A program made the translations under genes and the position numbers. The notes under the pieces are model-generated. The model saw only the letters and a list, made by a program, of their open reading frames with translations. It was not told the origin of the DNA and did no database searches. This document shows positions 50,395 through 60,830 of a stretch of DNA of 64,000 bases, one piece after another. Origin of the DNA: Tillus elongatus (Eukaryota > Arthropoda > Insecta > Coleoptera > Cleridae); contig OZ023265.1 of NCBI GenBank assembly GCA_964006375.1, positions 156,280,547-156,344,546 of the forward strand, read 5' to 3'. How positions within the stretch are numbered: position 1 is the stretch's first letter; each line of letters opens with the position of its first letter.

Positions 50395-51690
50395 TATTTT
50401 TTTATTTCAACAACACACCACGAGGGCTTACAGCCTAAATACTATCGTACCCAGGGTGCTGACAAGGAGGAAAGAGGCAACTTGTTCATTCTGGACTTGA
50501 AGGTTCGGAGGAGAAGGAAAAACATATACCGGCAAGGAATTCCACAACTTGGAAGTCCTCGGGAAAAAAGAGCGGGCATAACAAGATGTTCTATGTCTAG
50601 TGACCTGGACAGTAAAAGGGTGCATTCGCTCTGTTCCCCTGGTAGATCTCTTGGAGGCAGCAGGTGGAGGAACTACGGAAGAGAGCTCCTCTGAGCAGTG
50701 CCTGTGTAGATATCTATAAAAGAGAGAGGTCACCAACGGCACGTCGGTGGGCAAGGGATGGCAGCCTTTGGGTGAGGGTAGGGTCACTGATGAGACGTAT
50801 AGCTCTCTTTTGAATGAAATCCAGGATAGCGAGTGTAGAAGCGACAGCTGCACCCCAGATGTGGGAGCAGTATTTAAGGTTTGGCCTTATTTGTGAAGTA
50901 TATAAGGTATAGAGATTAGCTGGCGAAAAGTATTTGCGGGCCCGGAAGAGGAAACCTAATTTCTTAGCAGCCGCTTCTGCGATTGATGTGACATGTTGGT
51001 GCCAATTGAGATGTCGATCCACAGAAATGCCAACAAGAGAAAAGGACTCATTACTTTGAATAACTTGGTTGTTCATTGTGACTGGTCTAGGGCTGGTGTA
51101 TCTGTTATGAGAAAAAAGCAAGATTGCTATTTGGTGGGGTTGAATTGTACAAGATTTCTACTTCCCCAGTCTAATACTTTTTGGAGATCCACGGAGACAG
51201 AACCCTCCATGAGTCTGCGATCCTCATCTAATTGGGCTAGAGAGACAAGCTTAGAATATTGTATATTTGAGTGGAGGGTACTGTCGTCCGCGTAAGTGTG
51301 GACTGGGTGGGATGTGCTAGAGATGAGGTCATTGATGTGGAGAAGAAACAAAGTAGGGGCTAAAGCTGAACCTTGAGGAGCTCCTGCATTAATTGGATAC
51401 AGTTTAGAGGAATGGACATCCATGACAACAGAAACGCTCAGGTTGGGGAGGAAATTTGCTGTCCAGGTACAGAGTTTTGGTGGTAGGCCATAGGCCGGAA
51501 GTTTATTAAGCAGCGTTGCGTACCAGACCTGGTCGAATGCTTTGGATATGTCTAGAGCGACAATCTGGGATTCACCGTGTAGTTTCATAGACTTTTTCCA
51601 AGAATGGGTGACAAAGGAAAAGAGGTCGGCAGTCGATCTGCGCTGACGGAATCCATACTGCCTGTCGTGGATTAGACTGTGTTCTTCCGG
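50395..51690 (-). pseudogene. Element B copy 4, Jockey/CR1-type RT
   Basis: 51588-51127 reads KLHGESQIVALDISKAFDQV (motif A), GAPQGSALAPTLFLLHINDL and HTYADDSTLHSN. After a one-base shift 51121-50714 gives GISVDRHLNWHQHVTSIAEA and the thumb, and 50853-50428 gives the C-terminal tail with MHPFTVQVTRHRTSCYARSF. The 3' tail is TTGTTGAAATAAAAAAATAT. It is truncated at about 51690 after YGFRQRRSTAD. Confidence 0.8.
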
Positions 51691-51699
51691 AAATTTTAT

Positions 51700-52430
51700 G
51701 TCCGATGTGAAGTAAAGCTGCGAAAAATAACAACTAATAGGTGTTCTGTGGCGTTAGTGGCGAATTGCTGACTAAAATCAAATCATCGAACTTAAGTTTA
51801 TATACCATTATTTTTTTATTTTCTTTCATTAAAATATAACAAATTATTTATATTATATATTTTCTGTTATTCAGAGCTGTGTGAACTCTAGTGTGTTATA
51901 AAATATAGATTTTGCTGTATGGTTTATCATTTAAATTTATGTTTGCCGAAAACTTTAACCAAAAGCAAAGGTCAAGATAAATGTGTGTCAGTGAAAAAGA
52001 CCTAAAAGTTGTTGACAGCGTGCGGAACTCTCTACAGTCAACATATAGCTCTGATTTATTAGCTGGGAGTTGTGTGGGCATTTTGTAACGAACTGAATAA
52101 ATGAGGACGCTACTTTCAAATTTAAATCTCAATGATTCAATATCTCTTTCTACGTCCCAAATGGATGTTAATGCGAACCGTTGAATAAAGTTGAATAATA
52201 CAACAGTGACAAAAGTAAAACAATTTCCCAAAGTTTCTTTCTTTCCCAGTGTTGGAGAATTGTATTTTTATGTAACTCGATCAATAGTAACTTCGCCAAG
52301 GACAGCAGTGAACTTTTTGTGTTATGATATTAACGACTAAGTGACAAAAACAACTGCCTTTCTTAAAATTTCAGCTTATATTCTGTAAGCTGTAACTTTA
52401 TCTAGCTATATTACTATTATCAACGTCTGA
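51700..52430. other. No gene seen
   Basis: AT-rich spacer. A 111-codon minus frame at 51896-52231 has no recognisable motif. Confidence 0.45.
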
Positions 52431-52628
52431 ACAGTGCTTGTTTCTATTCATTGATTGTTGTTGCCCTTACTTGGTGAAACTTGTCCATGCTGCATACAGA
52501 CTTGGAGAATACTTCTCTGGCTTCACTGTTGGTTTTTAGTGGTGAAGGACGTAGCCAGCGCGTGAGCTAACTGGAGCAAGTGGCCCTTCGAATTCTGGAA
52601 GTTCTAGGATGTTCTTCAATGCTTCTGT

Positions 52629-52661
52629 GACTATAGTTTCGCTGCTTGACAGCATTTTCAG
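52629..52661 (-). ncRNA. Hammerhead-like motif, PLE left arm
   Basis: Same motif as 54715-54747, in the minus-strand copy: CTGAAAA, a GCTG/CAGC hairpin, GAAAC, short loop, GTC, with stem I TCTGT/ACAGA. See that entry for the caveats. Confidence 0.4.
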
Positions 52662-53011
52662 ACAGATTAAAATTGAATTAGTACGAAATCATGACAACTA
52701 CAAATAAATATATGTTGCTAGGTTATGATATGATGTTTTGATCAAAAAATTTTATCAAATTGAAAATAAAATGAAACGCAGATGACAGATGAGGTTTTCA
52801 AAATGTCTATGTGATGTATGTCAATATTTAACATAAAAACTAGAACTAGCCTATAATAACTATGATAACAGTTACAACAATAAAATAACTAAACAATAAC
52901 AGTATAAAAGTAGTCTCTATACAACGAAAATATCGACATATATCAACTCATTATTTTATTACAACTTTTTTTTTTTTGAAATAATAGTTAAATTTATTTT
53001 CTTTGACATAT

Positions 53012-54019
53012 TTAATTAGAAAGAAGAATATCCAAGAAAGGGGAATTCATTAAATCAGTTTGCTCGTTTAAAACAAGGTAGTTATTGTCGTGTGTGTGCC
53101 TTTTGACTTCTAAAGCTTCAAAAAAGTCTAGTTTACGTTTGTCATCATAAAAATGTTGTGGTTCTATGCGGTTATTTATTGTAGGTCTATGTTCGGTATC
53201 AATAATATGTTTTGCAAATGTAGATTTGTCAGCGTGGTTATTTCTAAATGCAGAAATATGTTCTTTATATCGGGTGTTAAAATTTCTAGAAGTTTGACCT
53301 ATGTAGATTGCGTTACAATGTGTACAAGCTAATTTATAAACTCCAGCTTTTGTCAGGAAACAAGATTTTTCTTTCGCGTTAAATAACAAATCACGCGTCG
53401 TGTTGTAAGATTTAAAAGCTACCTTTGTATTTGTACAAGTGTTTAAAATTTTTGAAATGTTTTCTGAAATGGTTCCAAAATAAGTTATCGAAACGTATCT
53501 GTTGTCTTCTTTGTCTCTAATATTTGGATAAATTAAATTAATCGCTAATTTGTATTCTTTTCTCTCTATCATTTTATCTATTATTTTAACAGAGTAGCCA
53601 TTATTAAATGCTGTTTGCTTAATTATTGAAATTTCTTTTTCAAAATTGTTTTGTGACATAGGTATTGAAAATGCACGATGTATCATAGAATGATAGGCTG
53701 ACAGCTTTTGTGAAAAAGGGTGACATGAATCGTATGGTATGGTTGTGTCAGTGTAAGTTGGTTTCCTATATATTGAAAAGTCAAATGAATTATTTTCTAA
53801 TTTTCTAATTGTTAAGTCTAAAAAGTTTATACAACTGTTAGCTTCTTCTTCTAGAGTAAACTTAATATTTGTGTGAAAGCTATTAGTAAAATTTAAAAAT
53901 TCATTTAATTCTGTATGACTACCTTGAAAACATGCTAAAATATCATCTACGTATCTGTACCAAAAGACAATATTATGTGAAAGTTCTGATGTTAAAATTT
54001 GGTTTTCTAAGTTTTCCAT
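53012..54019 (-). CDS. PLE RT C-terminus plus GIY-YIG endonuclease, intact 335-codon frame
   Basis: The frame begins MENLENQIL and is preceded by LANIF, so the start is the RT motif ANIFMENLE, not a true N-terminus. It contains VFWYRYVDDILACF (RT catalytic YVDD), INFLDLTI, the linker, GVYKLACTHCNAIYIGQT and NTRYKEHISAF (GIY-YIG endonuclease), HIIDTEHRPTINNR, and a C-terminal KRKLDFFEALEVKRHTH. In PLEs the RT copies element RNA and the GIY-YIG domain nicks the target. The N-terminal RT half is missing by 5' truncation, so it cannot be autonomous, but the frame has no stop. Confidence 0.85.
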   Translation of the reverse strand: MENLENQILTSELSHNIVFWYRYVDDILACFQGSHTELNEFLNFTNSFHTNIKFTLEEEANSCINFLDLTIRKLENNSFDFSIYRKPTYTDTTIPYDSCHPFSQKLSAYHSMIHRAFSIPMSQNNFEKEISIIKQTAFNNGYSVKIIDKMIERKEYKLAINLIYPNIRDKEDNRYVSITYFGTISENISKILNTCTNTKVAFKSYNTTRDLLFNAKEKSCFLTKAGVYKLACTHCNAIYIGQTSRNFNTRYKEHISAFRNNHADKSTFAKHIIDTEHRPTINNRIEPQHFYDDKRKLDFFEALEVKRHTHDNNYLVLNEQTDLMNSPFLDILLSN

Positions 54020-54035
54020 AAATATGTTGGCTAAT

Positions 54036-54361
54036 AAATTAGCTTGTACACATTGTAACGCAATCTACATAGGTCAAACTTCTAGAAATTTTAACACCCG
54101 ATACAAAGAACATATTTCTGCATTTTGAAATAACCACGCTGACAAATCTACATTTGCAAAACATATTATTGATACCGAACATAGACCTAGAATAAATAAC
54201 CGCATAGAAGAACCACTACATTTTTATGATGACAAACGTAAACTAGACTTTTTTGAAGCTTTAGAAGTCAAAAGGCACACACACGACAATAACTACCTTG
54301 TTTTAAACGAGCAAACTGATTTAATGAATTCCCCTTTCTTGGATATTCTTTTTTCTAATTA
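54036..54361 (+). pseudogene. Inverted second copy of the PLE GIY-YIG domain
   Basis: The plus strand starts abruptly at KLACTHCNAIYIGQTSRNF and runs to the same C-terminus as the minus-strand frame (DLMNSPFLDILFSN). It has one stop (after KEHISAF) and a few substitutions. It lacks the RT and the GVY of the domain start, because the inversion junction lies at about 54036. Confidence 0.85.
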
Positions 54362-54714
54362 AATATGTCAAAGAAAATAAATTTAACTATTATTTCAAAA
54401 AAAAAAAAAAGTTGTAATAAAATAATGAGTTGATGTATGTCGATATTTTCGTTGTATAGAGACTACTTTTATACTGTTATTGTTTAGTTATTTTATTGTT
54501 GTAACTGTTATCATAGTTATTATAGGCTAGTTCTAGTTTTTATGTTAAATATTGACATACATCACATAGACATTTTGAAAACCTCATCTGTCATCTGTGT
54601 TTCATTTTATTTTCAATTTGATAAAATTTTTTGATCAAAACATCATATCATAACCTAGCAACAGATATTTATTTGTAGTTGTCATGATTTCGTACTAATT
54701 CAATTTTAATCTGT

Positions 54715-54747
54715 CTGAAAATGCTGTCAAGCAGCGAAACTATAGTC
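54715..54747 (+). ncRNA. Hammerhead-like motif, PLE right arm
   Basis: Reading 5' to 3': stem I TCTGT (54710-54714), CTGAAAA, hairpin GCTG-TCAAG-CAGC, GAAAC, TATA loop, GTC (cleavage-type triplet), then ACAGA (54748-54752), which pairs with the first stem. The order matches a type I hammerhead with a 2 bp stem III. The consensus CUGANGA box reads CTGAAAA, so the critical G is A, and there is one extra base before stem II. It is probably inactive. Hammerhead motifs are known in PLE terminal repeats. Confidence 0.45.
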
Positions 54748-54904
54748 ACAGAAACGTTGAAGAACATCCTAGAACTTCCAGAATTCGAAGGGCCACTTGC
54801 TCCAGTTAGCTCACGCGCTGGCTACGTCCTTCACCACTAAAAACCAACAGTGAAGCTAGAGAAGTATTCTCCAAGTCTGTATGCAGTGCTTGTTTCTATT
54901 AAAT

Positions 54905-55015
54905 TGTAGCAGGTTAGCTACAGAATAATTTATCTATTTCATATCTACAGTTATTCTCCCAACTACATTATAATACAAAATTGGTGGAAGATAAACACAA
55001 GTTGAATCTAGTTAG
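54905..55015. other. No gene seen
   Basis: Short spacer between the PLE and the SINE-like sequence. Confidence 0.5.
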
Positions 55016-55018
55016 CTA

Positions 55019-55095
55019 GAGTCTCGGTGGTTCCGTGGTGAGAACGTGTGCCTCTGATCCGAGGGTACTGGTTTCGATCCCAGGGTTTTCGTTTC
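55019..55095 (+). repeat. tRNA-like sequence, SINE head candidate
   Basis: TCTCGGTGGTTCCGTGGTGA could hold an A box, and GGTTTCGATCCC a good B box, 40-odd bases apart as in tRNA genes. The CCTCTGATCCGAGG hairpin has a 6-base loop, not the 7 of a tRNA anticodon arm, so a functional tRNA is unlikely. tRNA-derived SINEs of insects have similar CCTCTGATCC heads. Confidence 0.5.
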
Positions 55096-55470
55096 ACTTT
55101 TTCAGTACATACTCTACAATTAGCATCAACCGAGGTGTAATTGAATTCCCAAAATTTTACTATATATTCAGTCTTATTGCTTGCTTAGCTAATAATGAAA
55201 CCCAGCATCTAGTTTTTAAAATTACTTTAATACAAAAAATAAAATGTATACAGATAAACCTTTTAACGGCTCAATAAATTTTAAATACATCCTTTAATTT
55301 TAAAGGTTTCCTGCTAATTAAAATGTTTGCGGCCTGCATATTTAATGCATTTTATTATAGATAAATTTACGATTGTTAAATTACTTGTGGAGATTTTTCA
55401 TAACTTTCTGTGATTAAATCAAACATTTATGTATGTAGAAATATCATAAATCTAGATACTTAAACTGTAA

Positions 55471-55665
55471 GCAACTTGCTTACATCTGACCCCAACTTGA
55501 AGACAAAATTTATCCGTAGGAAAATTCTGTCTCAATATAACAGATACCTAAACATACAAGCATCCTGTTTACATCTGACCCCAACTTAAAGACAAAATTT
55601 ATTCGTAGAAAAATTCTGTCTCAATATAAACAGATACTTAAACGGGCAAGCATCCTGTTTACAGA
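55471..55665 (+). repeat. ~89 bp tandem repeat, just over two units
   Basis: GCAACTTGCTTACATCTGAC (55471), GCATCCTGTTTACATCTGAC (55560) and GCATCCTGTTTACAGAG (55650) begin successive units 89 and 90 bp apart. The units contain CCCCAACTTAAAGACAAAAT and TCTGTCTCAATATAAACAGA. The last partial unit runs into the PLE fragment. Confidence 0.75.
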
Positions 55666-56620
55666 GAGGTTGCAAAGATTGCAATATTAAATACGTTGAT
55701 TAGACCAAAAGGAGAATATCCATTAGATTTCGCGAACAACTCGCATATTTATGATATGGTACGGTGGACAAATCTTGCTGAGCACAACACGTGTGGGATA
55801 ATAATCACCACATTGACAAGGAAAATCTGAAAATTTAAAAAAATTTTGGACATCAAACTTTGCTTGATGCGTATAAGAGCGTATATATTTTCAAATCGAT
55901 TAAGAATAAGACTTTATTAAACCATGCGCCACCTTTGATTTCAAGCCCTTTATTTTCACTATGCAGTTGACCAACGAAACACTCCTAATTAATCAGACAG
56001 ATTAATAAAATACGCTCAATAACCTCGTCCAGTCTATACTATACAAGGTGCTACCTTGTGCCCGCGATATAAATAAAAAAACATTTCGCCTTTCGTTTAT
56101 CTAAGATATCAACATAAATACTGGTAACATAGAATTTCACCCTCTGTTAAATTTAATGTTGTGGGCAAAACCTTCTTTTGATTTAATAAAAAAATGTGCG
56201 GTAGTTATTAATATGTCCCCAGATTTAGTTGTCGGAGCTCATCGCGTTTTCCGACATTCACAAAGTGAATCCATATATGAATAAGGATCGTGAACTCATT
56301 AAATAACGGGGTTCTTTGCTTTCAAGCACATTATCCTTTAAAACTAGATAAGGGCTCATAAATTTGTCAAGCAACACATTAGGGCAGGTCGTCAACCTTT
56401 TCCGTTCAATATAGACACAATAGATAAACGATACTCCTCGGACTGTAATTTTTACCTTCGTCTTCGTCATCTACCTCACAGTTATATAAGTGTAGGTGTA
56501 GTAGTAATTTGGTTAGAATTTTTATCCTCTGATGATGCCAGCATTTGTTGAAGATACGATTGCTAGGTCTTAAAAAATATGTTGTGGTGATTTTGGGGTT
56601 CTCCAAGTGTACTTATCTTT
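55665..56620 (+). pseudogene. PLE fragment, degraded GIY-YIG domain and 3' end
   Basis: The frame reads CKDCNIKYVD, stop, TKRRISIRFREQLAYL, then HVWDNNHHIDKENLKI, matching the PLE at 62.16 kb (CNLKYVGQTKRSIGVRFKEH, YIWDNNYHVNEDNLKLIKN). Near its 3' end 56521-56620 matches the ends at 61.1 and 62.75 kb (CCTCTGATGATGCC, then TGTGGTGATTT and TTCTCCAAGTGTACTTAT). Stops and frameshifts are frequent. Confidence 0.7.
56529..56569 (+). ncRNA. Hammerhead-like motif, decayed
   Basis: It has CTGATGA (a perfect CUGANGA box), a weak hairpin, then GAAGATACG where relatives have GAAACG, and a GTC. The GAAA box is broken, so it is not active, but it supports descent from the same terminal structure as at 61.1 and 62.7 kb. 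Confidence 0.4.
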
Positions 56621-56869
56621 ACGCTGACCTATGTGCAGTTGATTCTGTTTGCCTATATGGGATTTTTGCTTTTCTTTGTATTTTTTCTGGATGAATAAAC
56701 AAAACAAACACCCTGCATCCTGGTTGATACAAATTCTTGGACTAGGCTAAGTTTAAGTGAATAGACTTTTTCAGTGTCCAAAATCTTGCAGTGCTCCATA
56801 GGGCGTTTCTTATGGACACTGTATACGGGGTGATTCATAAGTGGTGACCAAAAATGAAACCTCATGTTC

Positions 56870-57170
56870 CAGCAGTGGCGCGCGTACCCACATGTCATTG
56901 GTTATCCCTCAAGAAAAAAACGGGTAAGCCAATGGTATTTTTTTTTGAATCTTACTTTCACTCGTGAACAAAATGATTCTCTTGATAATTTTCTGTACGA
57001 CGCTTATTTTACGAGTAAGCAATGAATCGGGTAAGTGTTTTAGAGCACAGTTCATGATTTTTAACCAGTTGTTGTTTGGTAGAAAATCGCAATGATACAC
57101 TTTTATGCCTCCATTGGCCTGAATACACGCACGACATCTTTTTAATATAGAAAATTTAATGTCTTGATAT
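56870..57170 (-). repeat. Inverted copy of the transposon's own 3' end
   Basis: The minus strand reads DIKFSILKRCRACIQANGG, then WLKIMNCALKHLPDSLLTRK and ISVVQKIIKR, the same as 58322-58560 (DIKFSILKRCRACILANGG; WLKIMNCALKHLPDSLLTRK). The flanking non-coding parts (GGTACGCGCGCCACTGCTGG region) are also mirrored. The right arm has about 180 bp (58680-58860) that the left lacks. Confidence 0.8.
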
Positions 57171-57338
57171 TTTTTTGTACGACGATTATCTTTGTTGTAT
57201 TTTAGTAAGTAGTAGTCTGGTTTGCCCAAGTTGTCATTAAGTGTCACTTGACGTTTAGGTTAACAAGTTATTATTTTGAATAGGTTAAGTGGTAAACTTT
57301 ATAAAATTGCAAAATTGTCTACTCTTTTACTTCTTATA

Positions 57339-58403
57339 ATGGAGTACAGCTCAGAAGAGTATGCAGATATAATTTTTATTTACGGATATGCTGATGGAAA
57401 TGCTCTAGCTGCTTGTCGGTAATATCAACGTAGGTTTCCCACTCGCCGCCAACCTACACCAAGGGTTTTTTCTCGATCGTTTTCAAGACTTCGGAAGTGC
57501 AGTATTGGACAACGTCCTGACCCCAGAGCTAATGGTAGAAGACAACATCAACTTGAAGACGAAGAGAGAGTGGTGGATGCAGTGATGGATCAACCTTCTA
57601 CAAGTACTCGGAGGATTGCCACGCTGTTACAATATTCTTAAAGCTTTCTTTGGAGAACTTTACATCAAAAAGCCTTACATCCATATCATCGACAGAATGT
57701 TCATTGCCTTCTACCTGGAGATAATATGCATCGACGAGTCTTTTGTGAATGGATGTTGGAAATGAACAATCAAAATATCTTATTCCCTAATCTAATCTTC
57801 TGGTCTGACGAATCAACATTTACAAGAAATGGTATTTATAATTATCATAATGAGCATGTCTGGTCATTGGAAAATCCACATGCAACAAGAACTTGCACAT
57901 TTCAACATAGATTTTCCATTAATTTATGGTGTGGTATTTTTAACGGCTCACTGTTCATGGAAGTCCTGCCACAACGTTTAAATGGATCTTCGTACTTAGC
58001 GCTCCTAGAAAGCCATATAGAGAACATTCTAGATGACATTCCACTAGCAACAAGAGGTATAATGTGGTACCAGCATGACGGCGCACCAGCGCATCATAGT
58101 CGAAACGTTGTTACATGGCTATATGGACATTATAATGAAAGATGGATTGGCAGAACTGGACCAATATATTCGCCTGCAAGATCACCGGACTTAAACCCAC
58201 TTGACTTCTATCTTTGGGGTGATTTTAAGCGACTGGTCTACAGTGAACAAATAAATACACCAGAGCAGCTACAACAACTGATAAATAATGCTTTTCGTCA
58301 TATTCAAGCAACAATGAATCCTCAAGACATTAAATTTTCCATATTAAAAAGATGTCGTGCGTGTATTCTGGCCAATGGAGGCATTTTTGAACATTTATTG
58401 TAA
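57339..58403 (+). pseudogene. DD41D mariner transposase, one frame with two nonsense codons
   Basis: From ATG at 57339 to the stop at 58403 the frame never shifts. Only TAA at 57420-57422 and TAA at 57639-57641 interrupt 354 codons. The N-terminus (MEYSSEEYADIIFIYGYADG, then RRFPTRRQPTPRVFSRSF) is the DNA-binding helix-turn-helix region. Catalytic residues are Asp157 (FWSDESTF), Asp247 (YQHDGAPAHHSR) and Asp289 (LNPLDFYLWG). Forty-one residues lie between the last two, the DD41D (rosa-like) pattern and not the DD34D of classical mariner. The enzyme would cut and paste at TA sites. It is the best preserved of at least four copies here. Confidence 0.88.
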
Positions 58404-58924
58404 TAGATAAATTACTATAAGCCTGATAAAAGTGTATCATTGCGATATTCTACCAAACAACGGCTGGTTAAAAATCATGAACTGTGCTCTAAAACACTTA
58501 CCTGATTCATTGCTTACTCGTAAAATAAGCGTCGTACAGAAAATTATCAAGACAGTAATTTTGTTCACGAATGAAAGTAAGATTCAAAAAATGAAAAATA
58601 AAAAAAATATCATTGGCTTACCCGTTTTTTTCTTGAGGGATAACCAATGACATGTGGGTACGCGCGCCACTGCTGGATTAGCCGATTCAATTGTTATGGT
58701 AGAATACGCGCCTTACATAGCAGCCTACACATGCGAAGTTTCAGCAAAATATATTTGCTACTTTTTAAAAAATTGGAAAATTTCATTTTTTGAAGTTCAA
58801 CACCCTGTATCTTTTTAATGAAGCATTATAGGAAAAAAAATTATAGGACATCGCCTCTCTAAAATTGTTCAAAGAATATGGGGTTTCATTTTTGGTCACC
58901 ACTTATGAATCACCCTGTATAATA

Positions 58925-59945
58925 TTCGAATATTATTAAAATTATAGACTTTTTTCTAAGCTTACTAAAATATTCCTTGGCAGATGTTGGTGCAGATACA
59001 GTGGAGATCGAACGAAACCAATCAGTAAGGCAAGAATAAGTGGACTGTGAAGAGTTGAACATTTCCAACATCTTATTGCTTTACTTTCACGTCTCAAGAG
59101 GAACTGTATATGTGGGAAAAAGTTATACATTCGACATATTTCAGCAGTCACCATATCTCACGTTTTGTGACATTTTACAGATAACTAGAAAACACATCAA
59201 ACTTTAAGAGCGAAGCAAGGCACAACAGCAAATCGATACACCGTGAACTTGCGACCCCCTTTGCGCACCCCATATTCTGTTTTGACGCTAATTGTAGCAC
59301 ACTTGTCGGATGCATCGCTGTAACTCAGGGAGTAAAAGAGAGAGAAAGCGGTAGAGAAAAATCTCTGGTGTCGTATAGCGACAATTACCTCATTGAGCAC
59401 GTAATTAAAAATGTTTCTTTTTCCAACACGAAGCACACAATAAGGCTTATTTAAAACCCTCCTACACGAACATAAATTCTCCTGGAGATCCTGAAGCATT
59501 ATTTCTGACACAATTGCCTCCTGAGAGACTTAACCTATCTCGTGTTCTACGTGAAAATGCTATATAAATCTTTAAAAGTAAGATATATGGGGGATATTTA
59601 CACGATGAGTGGAAGTTTTTAAACAGTAAATTTCTATTTATATTTAGACTTTTCAAGGCACTTTAGGATAGCAAATTTTACAGTAACATAGATATCTATT
59701 TTATCGCAGCTCAAAGCAAAAGTAATAATTTCGGCGACCACGACCTAACGTCAATTTTTTTAAAGAAAATTCACTAAAAAGACATTGAAAGAAAACGGAT
59801 ACGAAAAAGTGAGACAGAAGCATTAGAGATGGCTAAAAAATTAGCCACTGTACAACAACCAAAAACAAAAACATACAGGACACAAAATATACCTCGATAA
59901 TGCCAAAACACGAGCATCAGCCTACAACTTTAAAACTAGAAGAAA
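58925..59945. other. No gene recognised
   Basis: Minus-strand frames at 58942-59154, 59197-59511 and 59462-59656 have no motif I can name. The last 200 bp before the fold-back repeat are A-rich. Confidence 0.45.
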
Positions 59946-59947
59946 AA

Positions 59948-60305
59948 AGTCTGGAAGCAGCAAGTGCGTTATGGTAGTGAGTACATACAAATGTTTTTAA
60001 TAGCAAATATGTCTTTTTATAATGAAAGCAGGCATCCAGTTAACAGTATAACCTATATAGTGGGAAAAATGTACCATATTTCGTCAAAATGACTTTATTG
60101 TATGAAAAAGTACAACAATTTCCGAACATAAACTTTAAATATTTGTGAAAAAATTGGCTCGAACTTACAAAAGGTTACTGCATGAACAATTGCATACAAT
60201 TTTTTCACGAACATCTATTTTTATAGAAAATTGAGTTATTCAAATTTGAAGCATTTAATGAAAATTCACCACTACCATAACGCACTTGCTGCATCCCGAA
60301 CTTTT
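59948..60305 (+). repeat. Fold-back repeat family, intact ~350 bp copy
   Basis: The left terminus TCTGGAAGCAGCAAGTGCGT and the right terminus ACTACCATAACGCACTTGCT then GCATCCCGAAC are imperfect inverted repeats. The interior has AATGTACCATATTTCGTCAA, ACTTTATTGT and a GAGTTATTCAAATTTGAAGC segment. It is non-coding. Used here as the reference to interpret the copies at 2.6, 23.7, 25.4 and 42.1 kb. Confidence 0.75.
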
Positions 60306-60664
60306 TTTTGTTTAAGCCATGGAATAAATCGGGTACAATATTATACATCTATGGAATTTTCAGCAGAAAATTTCGAAGAGCGTCCGTAAGCTATTCTGCC
60401 TATATCTCATTTAAACCGCCGTCCAGTCACTGTAAAAAGCGATTTCATATTCCAGCTTTTATATTTCCGACTTCATTTTTATTCGTTTGTTTCTACCAAT
60501 ATTAAATATTGATCCAAATCGTCATACTATAACTTAAGTGGAACACTGGCGGTATTTCAGCAAATATTCTCGATACAGAAAGTATGTGAAATATTTGTAA
60601 ATTAAAGACGTTTTATTTACTGAAACCCATGGAAGCAACTGAATCTAAATACTCTTGTCGGAGC

Positions 60665-60830
60665 TAAAATCCTAGACGCGAAAAGTACATTGTGGCAGTA
60701 AATTTTCATAAAAATTCCAATAACTTAATTTTCTAATAACCTAAACACTTTAATTTTAGTATGCAATACAGTATTCGTTTACAGCAACATGAGTAGGTAT
60801 CAAATTCTATTCATTCAATGTTTTTCTTTT
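60665..60830 (+). repeat. Fold-back/block B-type end, diverged
   Basis: CCTAGACGCGAAAAGTACAT and GTGGCAGTAAATTTTCATAA, then TTTAATTTTAGTATGCAATA, follow the block B order (compare 27330-27430). The right end is not found. Confidence 0.45.

Larger units (their letters stand above)
52432..54900 (-). mobile_element. PLE insertion with 17 bp target duplication and long inverted arms
   Basis: CAGTGCTTGTTTCTATT occurs identically at 52432-52448 and 54884-54900 in direct orientation, bounding a 2,435 bp insert. The insert consists of a minus-strand PLE copy (RT end, GIY-YIG, 3' UTR; 54035 down to 52449). A second copy of its 3' part (from the GIY-YIG domain to the end) is attached head to head in the plus orientation (54036-54883). 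The two arms (about 52492-53340 and 54036-54883) match over about 850 bp with few differences, so the event is recent. Confidence 0.85.
56824..58919 (+). mobile_element. DD41D mariner element with TIRs and an extended inverted 5' arm
   Basis: The ends match as inverted repeats: GGGTGATTCATAAGTGGTGA (left) and TCACCACTTATGAATCACCC (right), extending about 38 bp. TA lies outside both ends. Inside the left TIR, 56870-57170 is an inverted copy of the element's own 3' part (58320-58680), including the last codons of the transposase (DIKFSILKRCRACI). The full-length transposase frame is at 57339-58403. Confidence 0.85.
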
